From the NCBI GenBank assembly GCA_022822305.1, contig JAJEBY010000003.1:496001-560000 (forward strand): 64,000 bases of DNA, given 5' to 3'. The first letter of the stretch is position 1, and every line of letters starts with the position of its first letter. The stretch comes from Anaerolineae bacterium. Lineage in GTDB: Bacteria > Chloroflexota > Anaerolineae > Aggregatilineales > Phototrophicaceae. Positions 8,457 to 17,656 of the stretch are shown one piece after another. Under the pieces are notes generated by a model. That model made no database searches, had not been told where the DNA came from, and saw only the letters and a program-made list of their open reading frames with translations. Position numbers and translations under genes: made by a program.

Positions 8457-9911
8457 ATGACAACTTTGGCGGATATTGGGCTGATCGGCTTGGCGGTGAT
8501 GGGACAGAACCTGGCGCTGAATATGGATGATCACGGCTTTCGCGTGGCGGTATTCAATCGCACCACGTCCAAGGTCACGCGCTTCATCGAAAACGAAGCC
8601 GCCGGCACGAACATCATCGGAACCGATTCGCCGGAGGCACTCGTCAAAAGCCTGAAGCGCCCACGTGTACTGATCCTGATGATTCAAGCCGGCCAGGCGG
8701 TGGACAACTCCATCGCGCAGCTGCTGCCGCTGCTGGATGACGGCGATATCATCATTGACGGCGGCAACTCCAACTTCCGCGATTCGATTCGACGAACCAG
8801 GGAAGTCGAGGCGCAGGGCAAACTGTTCATCGGCGCCGGCATCAGTGGCGGCGAAGAAGGCGCGCGCTACGGACCATCTATCATGCCCGGCGGTTCAGTT
8901 GCGGCTTGGGATTCGGTCAAGCCCATCCTGCAAGCGGTGGCGGCCAAAGTCGCGGATGGCACGCCTTGTTGTGATTGGGTCGGCGAAGACGGCGCCGGGC
9001 ATTTCGTCAAAATGGTGCATAACGGCATCGAATACGGCGATATGCAGCTGATCAGCGAAGCCTATCACCTCATGTCGCAAGTGCTGGGCATGGACGAACG
9101 CGAGATCAGCGCCGTCTTCCAGCGCTGGAACCAGGGCAAGCTGGAATCTTTTCTGATCGAAATCACGGGCAATATCCTGGCCTATCGGGACGAGGACGGC
9201 GAGCCGCTGCTGCGGGCAATTCTCGATGTCGCCAGCCAGAAAGGCACGGGCAAGTGGACGGCGGTGACAGCCTTAGAGGAAGGCACGCCCCTGACCCTGA
9301 TCGGCGAGGCGGTTTTCGCGCGATTCCTGTCCGCGATCAAAGACCAGCGCCTGGCGGCATCGAAAGTGCTGCCCGGGCCGCAAGCGGCCTTCGACGGCGA
9401 CCGCGACGCGTTCATTTCAAATTTGGAGCAGGCGGTCTACGCCGCCAAGATCATCAGTTACGCGCAAGGCTATATGCTGATGCGGGACGCGGCGCGCACC
9501 TACAACTGGAATCTCAATTACGGCGGCGTGGCGCTGATGTGGCGCGAGGGCTGCATCATCCGCTCGGCCTTCCTGGGCAAAATCCAGCGCGCCTACGCTG
9601 TGAACCCGGATCTAGAGAACTTGCTGCTCGATGACTATTTCAGCGAAGCGGTCATCACGGCGGGTTCGGCGTGGCGACAGGTGGTGACGACCGGCATCCA
9701 GCACGGCATTCCGCTGCCGATCATGAGCGGGGCGCTGGCCTTTTATGACGGCTATCGCTCAGCGAATCTGCCGGCGAATTTGCTGCAGGCGCAGCGGGAT
9801 TACTTCGGCGCGCACACCTACGAGCGCGTGGATCGTCCGCGCGGCGAGTATTTCCATACCAACTGGACCGGCACGGGCGGGGATGTGACGGCCGGGAGTT
9901 ATGATGCTTGA
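8457..9911 (+). CDS. gnd: 6-phosphogluconate dehydrogenase, decarboxylating
   Basis: 484 residues from ATG 8457, preceded by AAGGGGAT; an in-frame ATG 24 bases upstream lacks this site. It converts 6-phosphogluconate to ribulose 5-phosphate, CO2 and NADPH in the oxidative pentose phosphate pathway. The sequence shows the Rossmann motif GLAVMG (11-16), the substrate-binding stretch GISGGEEGARYGPS, the catalytic KMVHNGIEYGDMQ (Lys general base) and the family C-terminus with FHTNWTG. Length is normal for the long, homodimeric class. No zwf or pgl is adjacent. It converges with the next gene 12 bases away. Confidence 0.97.
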   Translation: MTTLADIGLIGLAVMGQNLALNMDDHGFRVAVFNRTTSKVTRFIENEAAGTNIIGTDSPEALVKSLKRPRVLILMIQAGQAVDNSIAQLLPLLDDGDIIIDGGNSNFRDSIRRTREVEAQGKLFIGAGISGGEEGARYGPSIMPGGSVAAWDSVKPILQAVAAKVADGTPCCDWVGEDGAGHFVKMVHNGIEYGDMQLISEAYHLMSQVLGMDEREISAVFQRWNQGKLESFLIEITGNILAYRDEDGEPLLRAILDVASQKGTGKWTAVTALEEGTPLTLIGEAVFARFLSAIKDQRLAASKVLPGPQAAFDGDRDAFISNLEQAVYAAKIISYAQGYMLMRDAARTYNWNLNYGGVALMWREGCIIRSAFLGKIQRAYAVNPDLENLLLDDYFSEAVITAGSAWRQVVTTGIQHGIPLPIMSGALAFYDGYRSANLPANLLQAQRDYFGAHTYERVDRPRGEYFHTNWTGTGGDVTAGSYDA

Positions 9912-9923
9912 GGGCTACCGGCG

Positions 9924-11147
9924 CTATGGGCTGTTTTCCCTATCGCCATCAATCAGCGCCTGATTGACCAGCATGACGAAACCATCGTGGTCGCTTATGG
10001 CTACGCCTTCATCTCCTTCGAATGCCTCCCATTCCGAAAACGTCGGTACGCACATTGATTGGAGTTCCTGTTCGAATCCCACCAACCTTTGGTAGTTCTC
10101 GATCAGTATTTCGGAATTGGGCAGAGAATCCTGATAGAAAGGATTTTCGACAAGTACTTTGTTTAGTCCGATGCGAGTGTACAGAGCTTCGGTAACCGTG
10201 TCGTCCCAAAATCCTCGTCGGTAGGCACGAACAATATCGGGTAGGACATCGCGCTGTCCGCGCAGCCAGCGTTCAATACTGAGGTAGCTTTCGAAATACT
10301 GGTCATCGACCGATTCATGGAAATACAGCGCACGGCGATTGCCAAGCCATTTGCGGACAAATCTTTCTACATAGTCTTCATGCTCTGCAACACATTGCGA
10401 CAGACCATCCAGCGCCGCGTCATCTTCGCCGATCTCCAAGCGAAGTCGCGCGGACAGGGCGCATACTTTCATAGCGAGAATCTGGTAAGTCATTGCCAGC
10501 CTGGAGTTCTCGTTGTTCATCTCCGCGCGCAAAAGTTCGGCGAGATCTCGCATCAGTTGCGCTCGCGCGATCGTAAGCTCATAGGACACGTGTACCACCG
10601 CTTCGTGCTTGTACGCCGTGCTCCTGGCGGTAAAGGAGTTTTCAGCAAAACTTAGCGCCGCCAAGAGCTCAACCTCACGATTTCTTTGAAACTCCTCGGA
10701 TACACGGTCGTATATGCGCTCTAGCTCCTCCTCGTGCGCGCGTATGCCGGTGATGTGTTCTATGAGAGAGAAGCCGGCCATTGAGATATTGAGGAATGGC
10801 GTAACACTAGCGAGGAATTGGCCAAGCGCCAAGTGCCCAGAACCTGAAAGCCGCGTTACGTGCTCCAAGAGTCCGGCTGTCGACTCTGCCACCTGTCCCA
10901 TCTGTCCGCCTTGACGCAGCCAAGCGATTGTTTGTAGATCATCCGAATATCTGATGACACCGCCAACACGCTCCATTGAGCCATCTGTCAGACCCGTTGC
11001 GATAAACTCAGGTACTTCAAAGTACGTCGTGATGTTTCGTTGCTCGCCGTTTGGTGTGCATTGATGCTTGGAATCAACTTGTGTCTGCGCGGAAACGCAA
11101 GTTATTGCTATCAGCACAAACAACAGCGTGGTGATTACTTTTATCAT
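9924..11147 (-). CDS. Secreted or membrane-anchored helical protein, no known family
   Basis: 407 residues from ATG 11147 (AAAAAGG upstream); 20 further codons are open upstream. The N-terminus is a classic signal peptide (MIKVITTLLFVLIAITCVSA, cut probably after SA). The mature part is mostly alpha-helical. A Gly/Ala-rich hydrophobic stretch (LALGQFLASVTPFLNISMAG, near residue 110-135) is followed by long amphipathic helices rich in Glu and Arg, then an acidic C-terminus. Six Cys in the whole protein could include disulfides. Base composition is less G+C-rich than neighbouring genes. I recognise no domain. A membrane-inserting helical bundle is one reading of the hydrophobic segment flanked by helices. 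Confidence 0.7.
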   Translation of the reverse strand: MIKVITTLLFVLIAITCVSAQTQVDSKHQCTPNGEQRNITTYFEVPEFIATGLTDGSMERVGGVIRYSDDLQTIAWLRQGGQMGQVAESTAGLLEHVTRLSGSGHLALGQFLASVTPFLNISMAGFSLIEHITGIRAHEEELERIYDRVSEEFQRNREVELLAALSFAENSFTARSTAYKHEAVVHVSYELTIARAQLMRDLAELLRAEMNNENSRLAMTYQILAMKVCALSARLRLEIGEDDAALDGLSQCVAEHEDYVERFVRKWLGNRRALYFHESVDDQYFESYLSIERWLRGQRDVLPDIVRAYRRGFWDDTVTEALYTRIGLNKVLVENPFYQDSLPNSEILIENYQRLVGFEQELQSMCVPTFSEWEAFEGDEGVAISDHDGFVMLVNQALIDGDRENSP

Positions 11148-11241
11148 GTTTGTCGCCTTTTTTGATTTTGGATCCAAATCATCATGAGTGGCTATCCTCA
11201 GTCTCACACAGAGCTAAACAAATAACCAGCACAACTGTGAA

Positions 11242-12240
11242 CTACGGCAACTCCGGCACAAACTGATAACCCGGCTCCCGCCGCTGACGCCGCAGGATGG
11301 GAATCACCTGCCGCCAGGTCCCGCTGATGCCGCGCGGACAATGCGGCAAGTCGTGTTTGATCAGCTCGTGCAGCTCGGCCAGATGGTAGCAAGGCACGGC
11401 CGCGTACATGTGGTGCTCGATGTGATAATGCATCTGCCAGTAGAGGAAGCCCAATACTGGATTGAGGATGATGGTGCGGGTGTTGATGCGGTAGTCGGTC
11501 ACTTCGTCCGCCAAGCCGATGTGCTGCGCCTCGTTGAGCAGGTATTGGAAACCGCCCCCATAAAACGGCGCCAGCGTCAGCAGAATCGGCAGCATCCACC
11601 AGCCCAGCGCCAAAGACACGGCTGCGATCAGCAGATGACCGAGCAACATCAGCCGCGCCCAATTGAAAAGCGCCCGCCGCTGCTCGACCGCTTCCGGTGG
11701 AAAGAGCGCGCGTTCCCATTCGCTGTCGATGATGCCGAAACACATCAGCAGCACCGATTTCATGCGCAGGACAAATCCGCGCGGATTGATGAAGGCGAAA
11801 CCGAGGTACGAGCGCAGCGTCAGCTTAACCGGCAGCACCACCTCGAGATCATCGGGCGGGTGCAGCGTATAGCGATGATGCGCTTGATGACTGGCCCAGA
11901 ACGACACGTGATTGAACCAGCCCAGAAAGCTGAAGATGTTGCGGAAAATGATGTTGAGCGCGCCCGTCTTGAAGACGGATTTGTGGCAGAGTTCGTGAAA
12001 GCCGTTGACAAGAAAGGCATAGAGCGAGCCATGCAGATAAATCAGCCCCAGCACGACGATCCAATGCGCCCGGCCAACGGCAACCCAGGCGGCGCCACCG
12101 CTGATCAGCAGCACAGCCAGGAAACTGAGCGTCTGCAGCCAGCCGCGCGCGTCGCTGCGCTGATTGAGGCGCGCCAGATCGGCAGCTGATATTGGCGTCC
12201 GATACCATTTGATGCGTGGTTTGCCGGCATTACTTTTCAT
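11242..12240 (-). CDS. Membrane fatty acid desaturase
   Basis: 332 residues from ATG 12240, with GGAG 6 bases upstream. The three histidine boxes of the membrane desaturase/hydroxylase family are present: HELCH, HQAHH and HIEHH. Long hydrophobic segments lie around them (AVLLISGGAAWVAVG, IVVLGLIYLHG, LMLLGHLLIAAVSLALGWW and others). These enzymes use a di-iron centre, O2 and an electron donor to put double bonds or hydroxyls in acyl chains in the membrane. The spacing fits acyl-lipid desaturases; beta-carotene hydroxylase-like activity cannot be excluded. It is divergent from the alcohol dehydrogenase gene at 12500. Confidence 0.9.
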   Translation of the reverse strand: MKSNAGKPRIKWYRTPISAADLARLNQRSDARGWLQTLSFLAVLLISGGAAWVAVGRAHWIVVLGLIYLHGSLYAFLVNGFHELCHKSVFKTGALNIIFRNIFSFLGWFNHVSFWASHQAHHRYTLHPPDDLEVVLPVKLTLRSYLGFAFINPRGFVLRMKSVLLMCFGIIDSEWERALFPPEAVEQRRALFNWARLMLLGHLLIAAVSLALGWWMLPILLTLAPFYGGGFQYLLNEAQHIGLADEVTDYRINTRTIILNPVLGFLYWQMHYHIEHHMYAAVPCYHLAELHELIKHDLPHCPRGISGTWRQVIPILRRQRREPGYQFVPELP

Positions 12241-12499
12241 GGCTTGCTCCGCTGCGCACTGCGTACGAAAGCTCAATCGCACTCAATTATATGCGCACGC
12301 CCGGCATCCTGCCGACGGTCGATTAATCGAAGGGCAACATCGCCTTGATGACGTCGCCACCCAGGCGCCCTGCATTGATTTGGCGCGGTCGCGTTGCGGC
12401 AGCCTGACAGCTATGCTAAAGTCCAGCGCGTTATCAACGAGATCGCGTGCCGACAATATGGCGACAACTTTCCCCTCCGGCTGCGCGTAGAACGACGAT

Positions 12500-13561
12500 A
12501 TGAAACATGTGACCGTATTGGGACAACGACGCGCCGGCATCATCCGCGCCAGAAAGCCGCAGCCCAAGGCGAATTGGGTGGTGATCAAGGCGCATGCGGC
12601 GCCGATGTGCACGGAGTACAAGTCTTTCGCGACCGGCGCGCAGGCACGCGGATTTGGGCATGAAGCCGCGGGTGAGGTGGTGGCGGTTGCGCAGCCTGGC
12701 CGTGTGAGCATTGGCGATCGCGTGGTGGCGATGCCGCTGCACGCCTGTGGTCGTTGCCGCCACTGTCTGGCCGGGGACTATATCCATTGTCAGGATGGAT
12801 TCGATTTCACCGGCTTTCACGGGAGCGACTTTGGAAACGCGACTATGGCGCAGTACCTGCTGAAGCAAGACTGGATGCTGCTGCCGATTCCTGGCGGGAT
12901 GTCTTACGAGCATGCGTCGATGGCCTGCTGCGGCTTGGGACCGACCTTCGGCGCCTTTCAGGCGATGGGAGTGGATCGCCATGATACGATCCTGATCACC
13001 GGATTGGGACCGGTCGGGCTCGGCGGCGTGATCAACGCGGTATATCGTGGGGCGCGGGTCATCGGCGTCGACGCCAACCGGTACCGCGCGGCGCTGGCGC
13101 TGGCATTGGGCGCGTCGGCTGTGATTGATCCCGGCGACAATGATGCCTTGCAGCAAGTGTTGGCATTGACCGCAGACGGCCGCGGCGTCGACAAAGCCGT
13201 CGATTGTTCAGGTGTGGTGGCGGCGCATCGCCTGTGCATCGACGCGACCCGGCGGCGCGGCAAAGTGGCCTTCGTCGGTGAATGCGCGGACGACACGCCG
13301 CTGCGCATCAGCGACGACATGATCCGCAAGGGTCTGACCTTGATCGGCGCCTGGCACTACAACCTGGCGGATAGTCCGCGCCTGATGGCGACGATCAGCG
13401 AGCTCGGCGATCAACTGGACAAGCTCATCACGCACCGCTTCCCCATCGACGATATTCAGCGCGCCTGGGAAACGCAGCTATCGGGTCAGTGCGGCAAGGT
13501 GATTCTCTTGCCCTGGACCGAAGGCGAAAGCGACGACTGTACAACTAGAGAACCGGTCTGA
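12500..13561 (+). CDS. Zinc-dependent medium-chain alcohol dehydrogenase
   Basis: 353 residues. The catalytic zinc ligands are Cys37 and His54-Glu55 (GHEAAGEVV). The structural zinc loop is complete with Cys83, 86, 89 and 97 (HACGRCRHC...HC). The NAD-binding fold starts at GLGPVGLGG. This is the threonine/sorbitol dehydrogenase branch of MDRs, oxidising a secondary alcohol or polyol. The SDR gene follows 24 bases later, so the two probably act in one sugar or polyol pathway. Confidence 0.92.
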   Translation: MKHVTVLGQRRAGIIRARKPQPKANWVVIKAHAAPMCTEYKSFATGAQARGFGHEAAGEVVAVAQPGRVSIGDRVVAMPLHACGRCRHCLAGDYIHCQDGFDFTGFHGSDFGNATMAQYLLKQDWMLLPIPGGMSYEHASMACCGLGPTFGAFQAMGVDRHDTILITGLGPVGLGGVINAVYRGARVIGVDANRYRAALALALGASAVIDPGDNDALQQVLALTADGRGVDKAVDCSGVVAAHRLCIDATRRRGKVAFVGECADDTPLRISDDMIRKGLTLIGAWHYNLADSPRLMATISELGDQLDKLITHRFPIDDIQRAWETQLSGQCGKVILLPWTEGESDDCTTREPV

Positions 13562-13585
13562 CAGGCGAGGAGCGATTGAAAACGA

Positions 13586-14314
13586 ATGGGACCTCTGAAT
13601 GACAAAACGATCATCGTGACCGGCGCCAGCAGCGGCTTCGGCGAGGCCATTGCCATCGCTTGCGCGGCCGAGGGCGCCCGCGTGAGCCTGGTGGCGCGGC
13701 GAGTTGCAGCGCTGGAGCGAGTCGCCGCCGACATCCGCGCCACGGGCGGGTTGGCGCTCGTTTGCCCGGCTGATGTCAGCGACGACGATCAGGTGTACGC
13801 CGCCGTCGAAAAGACGCGCGAAGCCTTCGGCAGCATTGACATTCTGGTCAACAACGCCGGCGTCAATATCCCGCAGCGCTCAATCGAGGAGACCGAACCC
13901 GAGCAGTGGCGAAAGCTGCTCGAAGTCAATTTGACCAGCGCGTTTGTGTTCACGCGGGCCGTCTTGCCGGCGATGAAAGCGCGCGGCGACGGCCTGATCA
14001 TCAATATCGCGTCGCGCGCCGCCATGGTCCCCAACTTGCGCGCCGGCGTGGCATACAGCACATCGAAGATCGGCATGGAAGCGCTGAACGACATCATCAA
14101 CCTGGAGGGAAACGCCGTCGGTGTGCGCGCTTGCATCGTTAATCCCGGTGCGGGCAATACGCCGATCATGGATCTGCGCCCGGTCCACATCAGTCATGAA
14201 GAGCGCATGAAGATGATCCAGTCCGAAGATATCGCGGCGACGGTGGTTTACTTGGCTAAACTGCCCAAGCGGGTCAATGTCAATCTGATTTCGATGCTGC
14301 CGACGCAACGCTAG
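13586..14314 (+). CDS. Short-chain dehydrogenase/reductase
   Basis: 242 residues. Cofactor motif TGASSGFG (12-19), NNAG (89-92), and a catalytic triad of Ser143, Tyr157 and Lys161 (YSTSK). It is a classical SDR, with NAD(P) preference not obvious (Arg38-Arg39 after strand 2 hints at NADP). It shares an operon with the upstream zinc dehydrogenase. A bidirectional hairpin terminator lies 38 bases downstream. Confidence 0.92.
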   Translation: MGPLNDKTIIVTGASSGFGEAIAIACAAEGARVSLVARRVAALERVAADIRATGGLALVCPADVSDDDQVYAAVEKTREAFGSIDILVNNAGVNIPQRSIEETEPEQWRKLLEVNLTSAFVFTRAVLPAMKARGDGLIINIASRAAMVPNLRAGVAYSTSKIGMEALNDIINLEGNAVGVRACIVNPGAGNTPIMDLRPVHISHEERMKMIQSEDIAATVVYLAKLPKRVNVNLISMLPTQR

Positions 14315-14352
14315 CTGAGTGCTGCATCCAGTCGCCATAGCTGCGGGAATAG

Positions 14353-14382
14353 AAAGAGCCGGCCTTGCGCCGACTCTTTTTT
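14353..14382 (+). terminator. Rho-independent terminator, probably bidirectional
   Basis: AAAGAG-C-CGGC and GCCG-A-CTCTTT form a stem with a single C/A mismatch and a short CTTGC loop, followed by T's on the plus strand and preceded by A's for the minus strand. It separates the SDR gene from the convergent sulfite-oxidase-family gene. Confidence 0.75.
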
Positions 14383-14410
14383 GACTTGAATTGGATTTGC
14401 TGTCGCCGAT

Positions 14411-16105
14411 TTAGCCTTCGGCTTCGGGTTCGGGATTTTCGAGATCGGCGAGCGAGGGCATGTTTTCCTTTTTGGAATGCACGCCGGTGGCGCCATCGGG
14501 ACGGGTGCCGCGCTGCTCCAGACTCTGCAAGTTGCCATCGCCATCGTAGGCGCGCACGGCGAAGCGATATTCGCCTTCCTGGAAGCGCCAATCGAAGCGC
14601 CAAATGACCCAGGTCAACTCGGAGAGCGGTTGCCGGATGCGCGCCTCCTGCCAGTCGCCGTCGTTGACGCTGACCTCCACGCTTGAAATCTGCTTGGCGC
14701 CCGCATAAGCGATGCCGCCGATCGGCACGACATAGCCATCGTCATCCTTGAGGATGGCGTCTGCCGCAATCGCATCCACTACCGATGTCGTGTTGACCAT
14801 CGCTTCCACGCTCCAGCCGCGCCGTACCCAGTAGCCTTCTTGCCAGGTATCGACGAATTCAATCGCCTCGATCCACTTGGGCTGCTTCATGCCATAGCGA
14901 TCGGGAATATAGATGCGCAGCGGGAAGCCGTGCTTTTGCTTGAGCGGCTGATCGTCCCATTCGTAGGCGAACATGATGCGGTCGTCCGCGCGGATGACAT
15001 CCAGCATGACATATTCGTCAAAGCCATCGGCGCCGGTGATTTTGAGGGCGACAGCGTCATCATGCGGCTGCACCAGATCGAGAAAATCGTTCATGCGGAA
15101 GCCCGACCACTTGGTGGTGCTGATCAGCGAGCCGCCGATGCGATTGCTGATGCAAGACAAAGTGACGAAGCGATCCACGCGCTCAAACTGGTCATAGAGA
15201 TCACCCAGGGATAGGCTGACCGGATTGTCCACCAGCCCGGTGACATCGAGGCGCCATTCGCCGGAATCAATGACGGGCGGGCGCGAACTGATATCGATGC
15301 GATAGTGGTCATCCAGCGGCGTGTATTCCGGGCGCGTGCCCGGCGCCGGCGCCAGGTTATCCTGAATGTTGGGCAAGCCGTCGCCGCTGCCGGCATCGCC
15401 CGCCGCCGCCAGATCACCAACAACCTGCCCTTCTCCCGGACGATTGCCGATGAAGGCGGCCAATCCCGCGCCGGCCACGGTCAACGCAGCGCTGGCGCCA
15501 CCGATGCGTACCAGAAACTGACGGCGGTCCAGCGCTTCAACAGAAATGGTTTCGCCAGTCTCGGGATCGGTCTTGGTCTTGGCTTCGGCATGCGCCAGAT
15601 TGTTGTAGATCCAATTGGCGGCGGCGCCCCAAACGACAAAGCTCAGCAAGACCCAAATCACCTGCGCGACCATGGCCGCGGTCGCCGTCAAATTGACCTG
15701 CAGCGAGATCAACATCATCAGCGCGCCGAAACCCAGACCCAGGATGAGGCCGGGATTCAAGCTGCGAGCGCGGGTCTTCCCTCGATTGAGCGCGCCGTAG
15801 AACAACACGTTAACGACAATGCCCAGCACGAGAAATCCACCCAGGCCCATCAGCTGTTCGGCGGTCTTGGCGGCGGTGGAGACCTCGCCCATATTCATGG
15901 CGATGATGGTGTCCACCATGACGTCGATGCCGAAGGTCAACAGCGGGCCGGGCAGATTTCGCGATACAAAGTCAAAAACGTCAAAGGGGATAAAGGGCAG
16001 CCCGGCGACCATATCCGCCAGGAAAAGTATTGAAGTCAGCGCCAGTGTGAGCAGCGCGCCAATCAGGGCGCCGAGCCACAATGACGGTCTTTTGATCGTT
16101 TCCAT
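14411..16105 (-). CDS. Sulfite oxidase-family molybdopterin enzyme with N-terminal membrane domain
   Basis: 564 residues from ATG 16105; a GTG at 16126 is an alternative. The N-terminal 170 residues hold about four to five hydrophobic helices. Then comes a twin-arginine-like motif DRRQFLVRIGG (about 193-203) with its own hydrophobic stretch. The C-terminal half is an oxidoreductase molybdopterin domain with the conserved molybdenum-ligand Cys318 in TLSCISNRIGG, followed by a Mo-co dimerisation (Ig-like) domain. SUOX/YedY-type enzymes oxidise sulfite or reduce sulfoxides outside the membrane. Tethering by a polytopic domain plus an internal Tat-like signal is unusual. No haem or YedZ-like partner is adjacent. 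Confidence 0.88.
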   Translation of the reverse strand: METIKRPSLWLGALIGALLTLALTSILFLADMVAGLPFIPFDVFDFVSRNLPGPLLTFGIDVMVDTIIAMNMGEVSTAAKTAEQLMGLGGFLVLGIVVNVLFYGALNRGKTRARSLNPGLILGLGFGALMMLISLQVNLTATAAMVAQVIWVLLSFVVWGAAANWIYNNLAHAEAKTKTDPETGETISVEALDRRQFLVRIGGASAALTVAGAGLAAFIGNRPGEGQVVGDLAAAGDAGSGDGLPNIQDNLAPAPGTRPEYTPLDDHYRIDISSRPPVIDSGEWRLDVTGLVDNPVSLSLGDLYDQFERVDRFVTLSCISNRIGGSLISTTKWSGFRMNDFLDLVQPHDDAVALKITGADGFDEYVMLDVIRADDRIMFAYEWDDQPLKQKHGFPLRIYIPDRYGMKQPKWIEAIEFVDTWQEGYWVRRGWSVEAMVNTTSVVDAIAADAILKDDDGYVVPIGGIAYAGAKQISSVEVSVNDGDWQEARIRQPLSELTWVIWRFDWRFQEGEYRFAVRAYDGDGNLQSLEQRGTRPDGATGVHSKKENMPSLADLENPEPEAEG

Positions 16106-16258
16106 GATCCTCTTCACTCTCCTCACCGAATCGGATACTTATAGTATAGTACATCTTTTCCCACAAATATATTGCCTTGAGATTACGGGGCGATAACAAA
16201 TACTCCCCTCACATTGGCGCTCGCATCGCGAATGTGGAGGGGTACAGAGCACAAACTC

Positions 16259-17656
16259 ATGAAACCAGCCATCGCCCGCCAATTGCAGCGCTTTCGCGAC
16301 CAATCCATCTTCCGACAAGCGCTGGATCACGCCTGCGACTACCTGGAAAATCAGGAAGCTCGACCGGCCTTCCCGCCTCCGGAAGCGCTCAATGCCTTAA
16401 ACGCATTTGACGAGCCCTTGCCGGGGCGGCCGACAGCGGCCGACGCAATCCTGCAGATGCTGCACGACATCGGCTCACCGGCCACAACCGCGATCGGCGG
16501 CGGACGCTACTTCGGCTTCGTCAATGGCGGCGCGCTTCCCATCGGGCTGGCGGCGCGCTTGCTGGCCGATGTCTGGGACCAGAATGCCGCCCTGCATATC
16601 ATGTCGCCGATTGCGGCCAAGCTCGAGCAAGTATGTGAGGACTGGCTGGTCGAACTCTTCGAGTTGCCGGCGGGCACGGCAGCCGGCTTGGTCAGCGGCA
16701 CATCGACGGCGACCTTGAGCGGCGCGCTGGCGGCGCGGGACGCGCTGCTGCGGCGTCGGGGCTGGGATGTCAGCCGACGGGGCTTGTTCGGCGCGCCGCC
16801 GATTCGCGTTGTGCTCAGCGACGGCGCGCATGCCAGCGTGGGCAAAGCGCTGGCCATCGCCGGCATTGGCGCGGCGCAGATCGAGCGCGTGCCGGCTGAT
16901 GATCAGGGTCGCTTCGATACAAGATTCCTGCCGCCGCTAGATGACAACACGCTGCTGATCCTGCAAGCGGGCAATGTCAATACGGGGGCTTTCGATGATT
17001 TCGAAAGCTTGTGCGCAGCCGCGCGAGAAGCCGGCGCCTGGGCGCATATCGATGGCGCCTTTGGCCTATGGGCGCGCGCCTGTGCGGAGACATCTAACCT
17101 GACCGCCGGCATGGAATTGGCGGATTCCTGGTCGGCCGATGCCCATAAAACGCTGAACAGCCCCTACGACTGCGGCATCATATTATGCCGAGACCGGCAA
17201 GCGCTAGCCACCGCCTTGGGCGCGAGCGGCAGTTATCTGCAATTCAGCGACGGCCGCGATGGCATGCTGTATACGCCGGAGATGTCGCGGCGGGCGCGCG
17301 CCATCGAGTTATGGGCGTTGATGAAAGGATTGGGACGCTCCGGCATTGATGACCTGGTGGCGCAGCTCTGTCTGCGAGCGCGACAATTCGCCGACGGGCT
17401 GGCGGCGCGCGATTTTCGCATCCTCAACGACCTGGTCTTCAATCAGGTCTTGGTGGCTTGCGATTCCGCCGAGCTGACGACGCGTACCTTGGAATTGATT
17501 CAGGCGAGCGGTGAATGCTGGTGTGGCGGCTCACACTGGAAGGGCGAGCCGGTCATACGCATCAGCGTCTGTTCTTGGGCGACGACCGCGCATGATATCG
17601 AGCGTTCGGCGCGCGCGTTTGTGGCGGCGCGCGAGCGCGCATCATCAATCATATAG
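16259..17656 (+). CDS. Pyridoxal phosphate-dependent decarboxylase (group II)
   Basis: 465 residues from ATG 16259. The PLP-binding core is complete: Asp265 in HIDGAFG contacts the ring nitrogen and Lys297 in SADAHKTLNSPYDCG forms the Schiff base. The GTSTATLSG loop (147-155) binds phosphate. The family includes aspartate, glutamate, tyrosine and aromatic L-amino acid decarboxylases; the substrate is not deducible. Its last 12 bases overlap the 3' end of the convergent DUF4037 gene. Confidence 0.92.
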   Translation: MKPAIARQLQRFRDQSIFRQALDHACDYLENQEARPAFPPPEALNALNAFDEPLPGRPTAADAILQMLHDIGSPATTAIGGGRYFGFVNGGALPIGLAARLLADVWDQNAALHIMSPIAAKLEQVCEDWLVELFELPAGTAAGLVSGTSTATLSGALAARDALLRRRGWDVSRRGLFGAPPIRVVLSDGAHASVGKALAIAGIGAAQIERVPADDQGRFDTRFLPPLDDNTLLILQAGNVNTGAFDDFESLCAAAREAGAWAHIDGAFGLWARACAETSNLTAGMELADSWSADAHKTLNSPYDCGIILCRDRQALATALGASGSYLQFSDGRDGMLYTPEMSRRARAIELWALMKGLGRSGIDDLVAQLCLRARQFADGLAARDFRILNDLVFNQVLVACDSAELTTRTLELIQASGECWCGGSHWKGEPVIRISVCSWATTAHDIERSARAFVAARERASSII

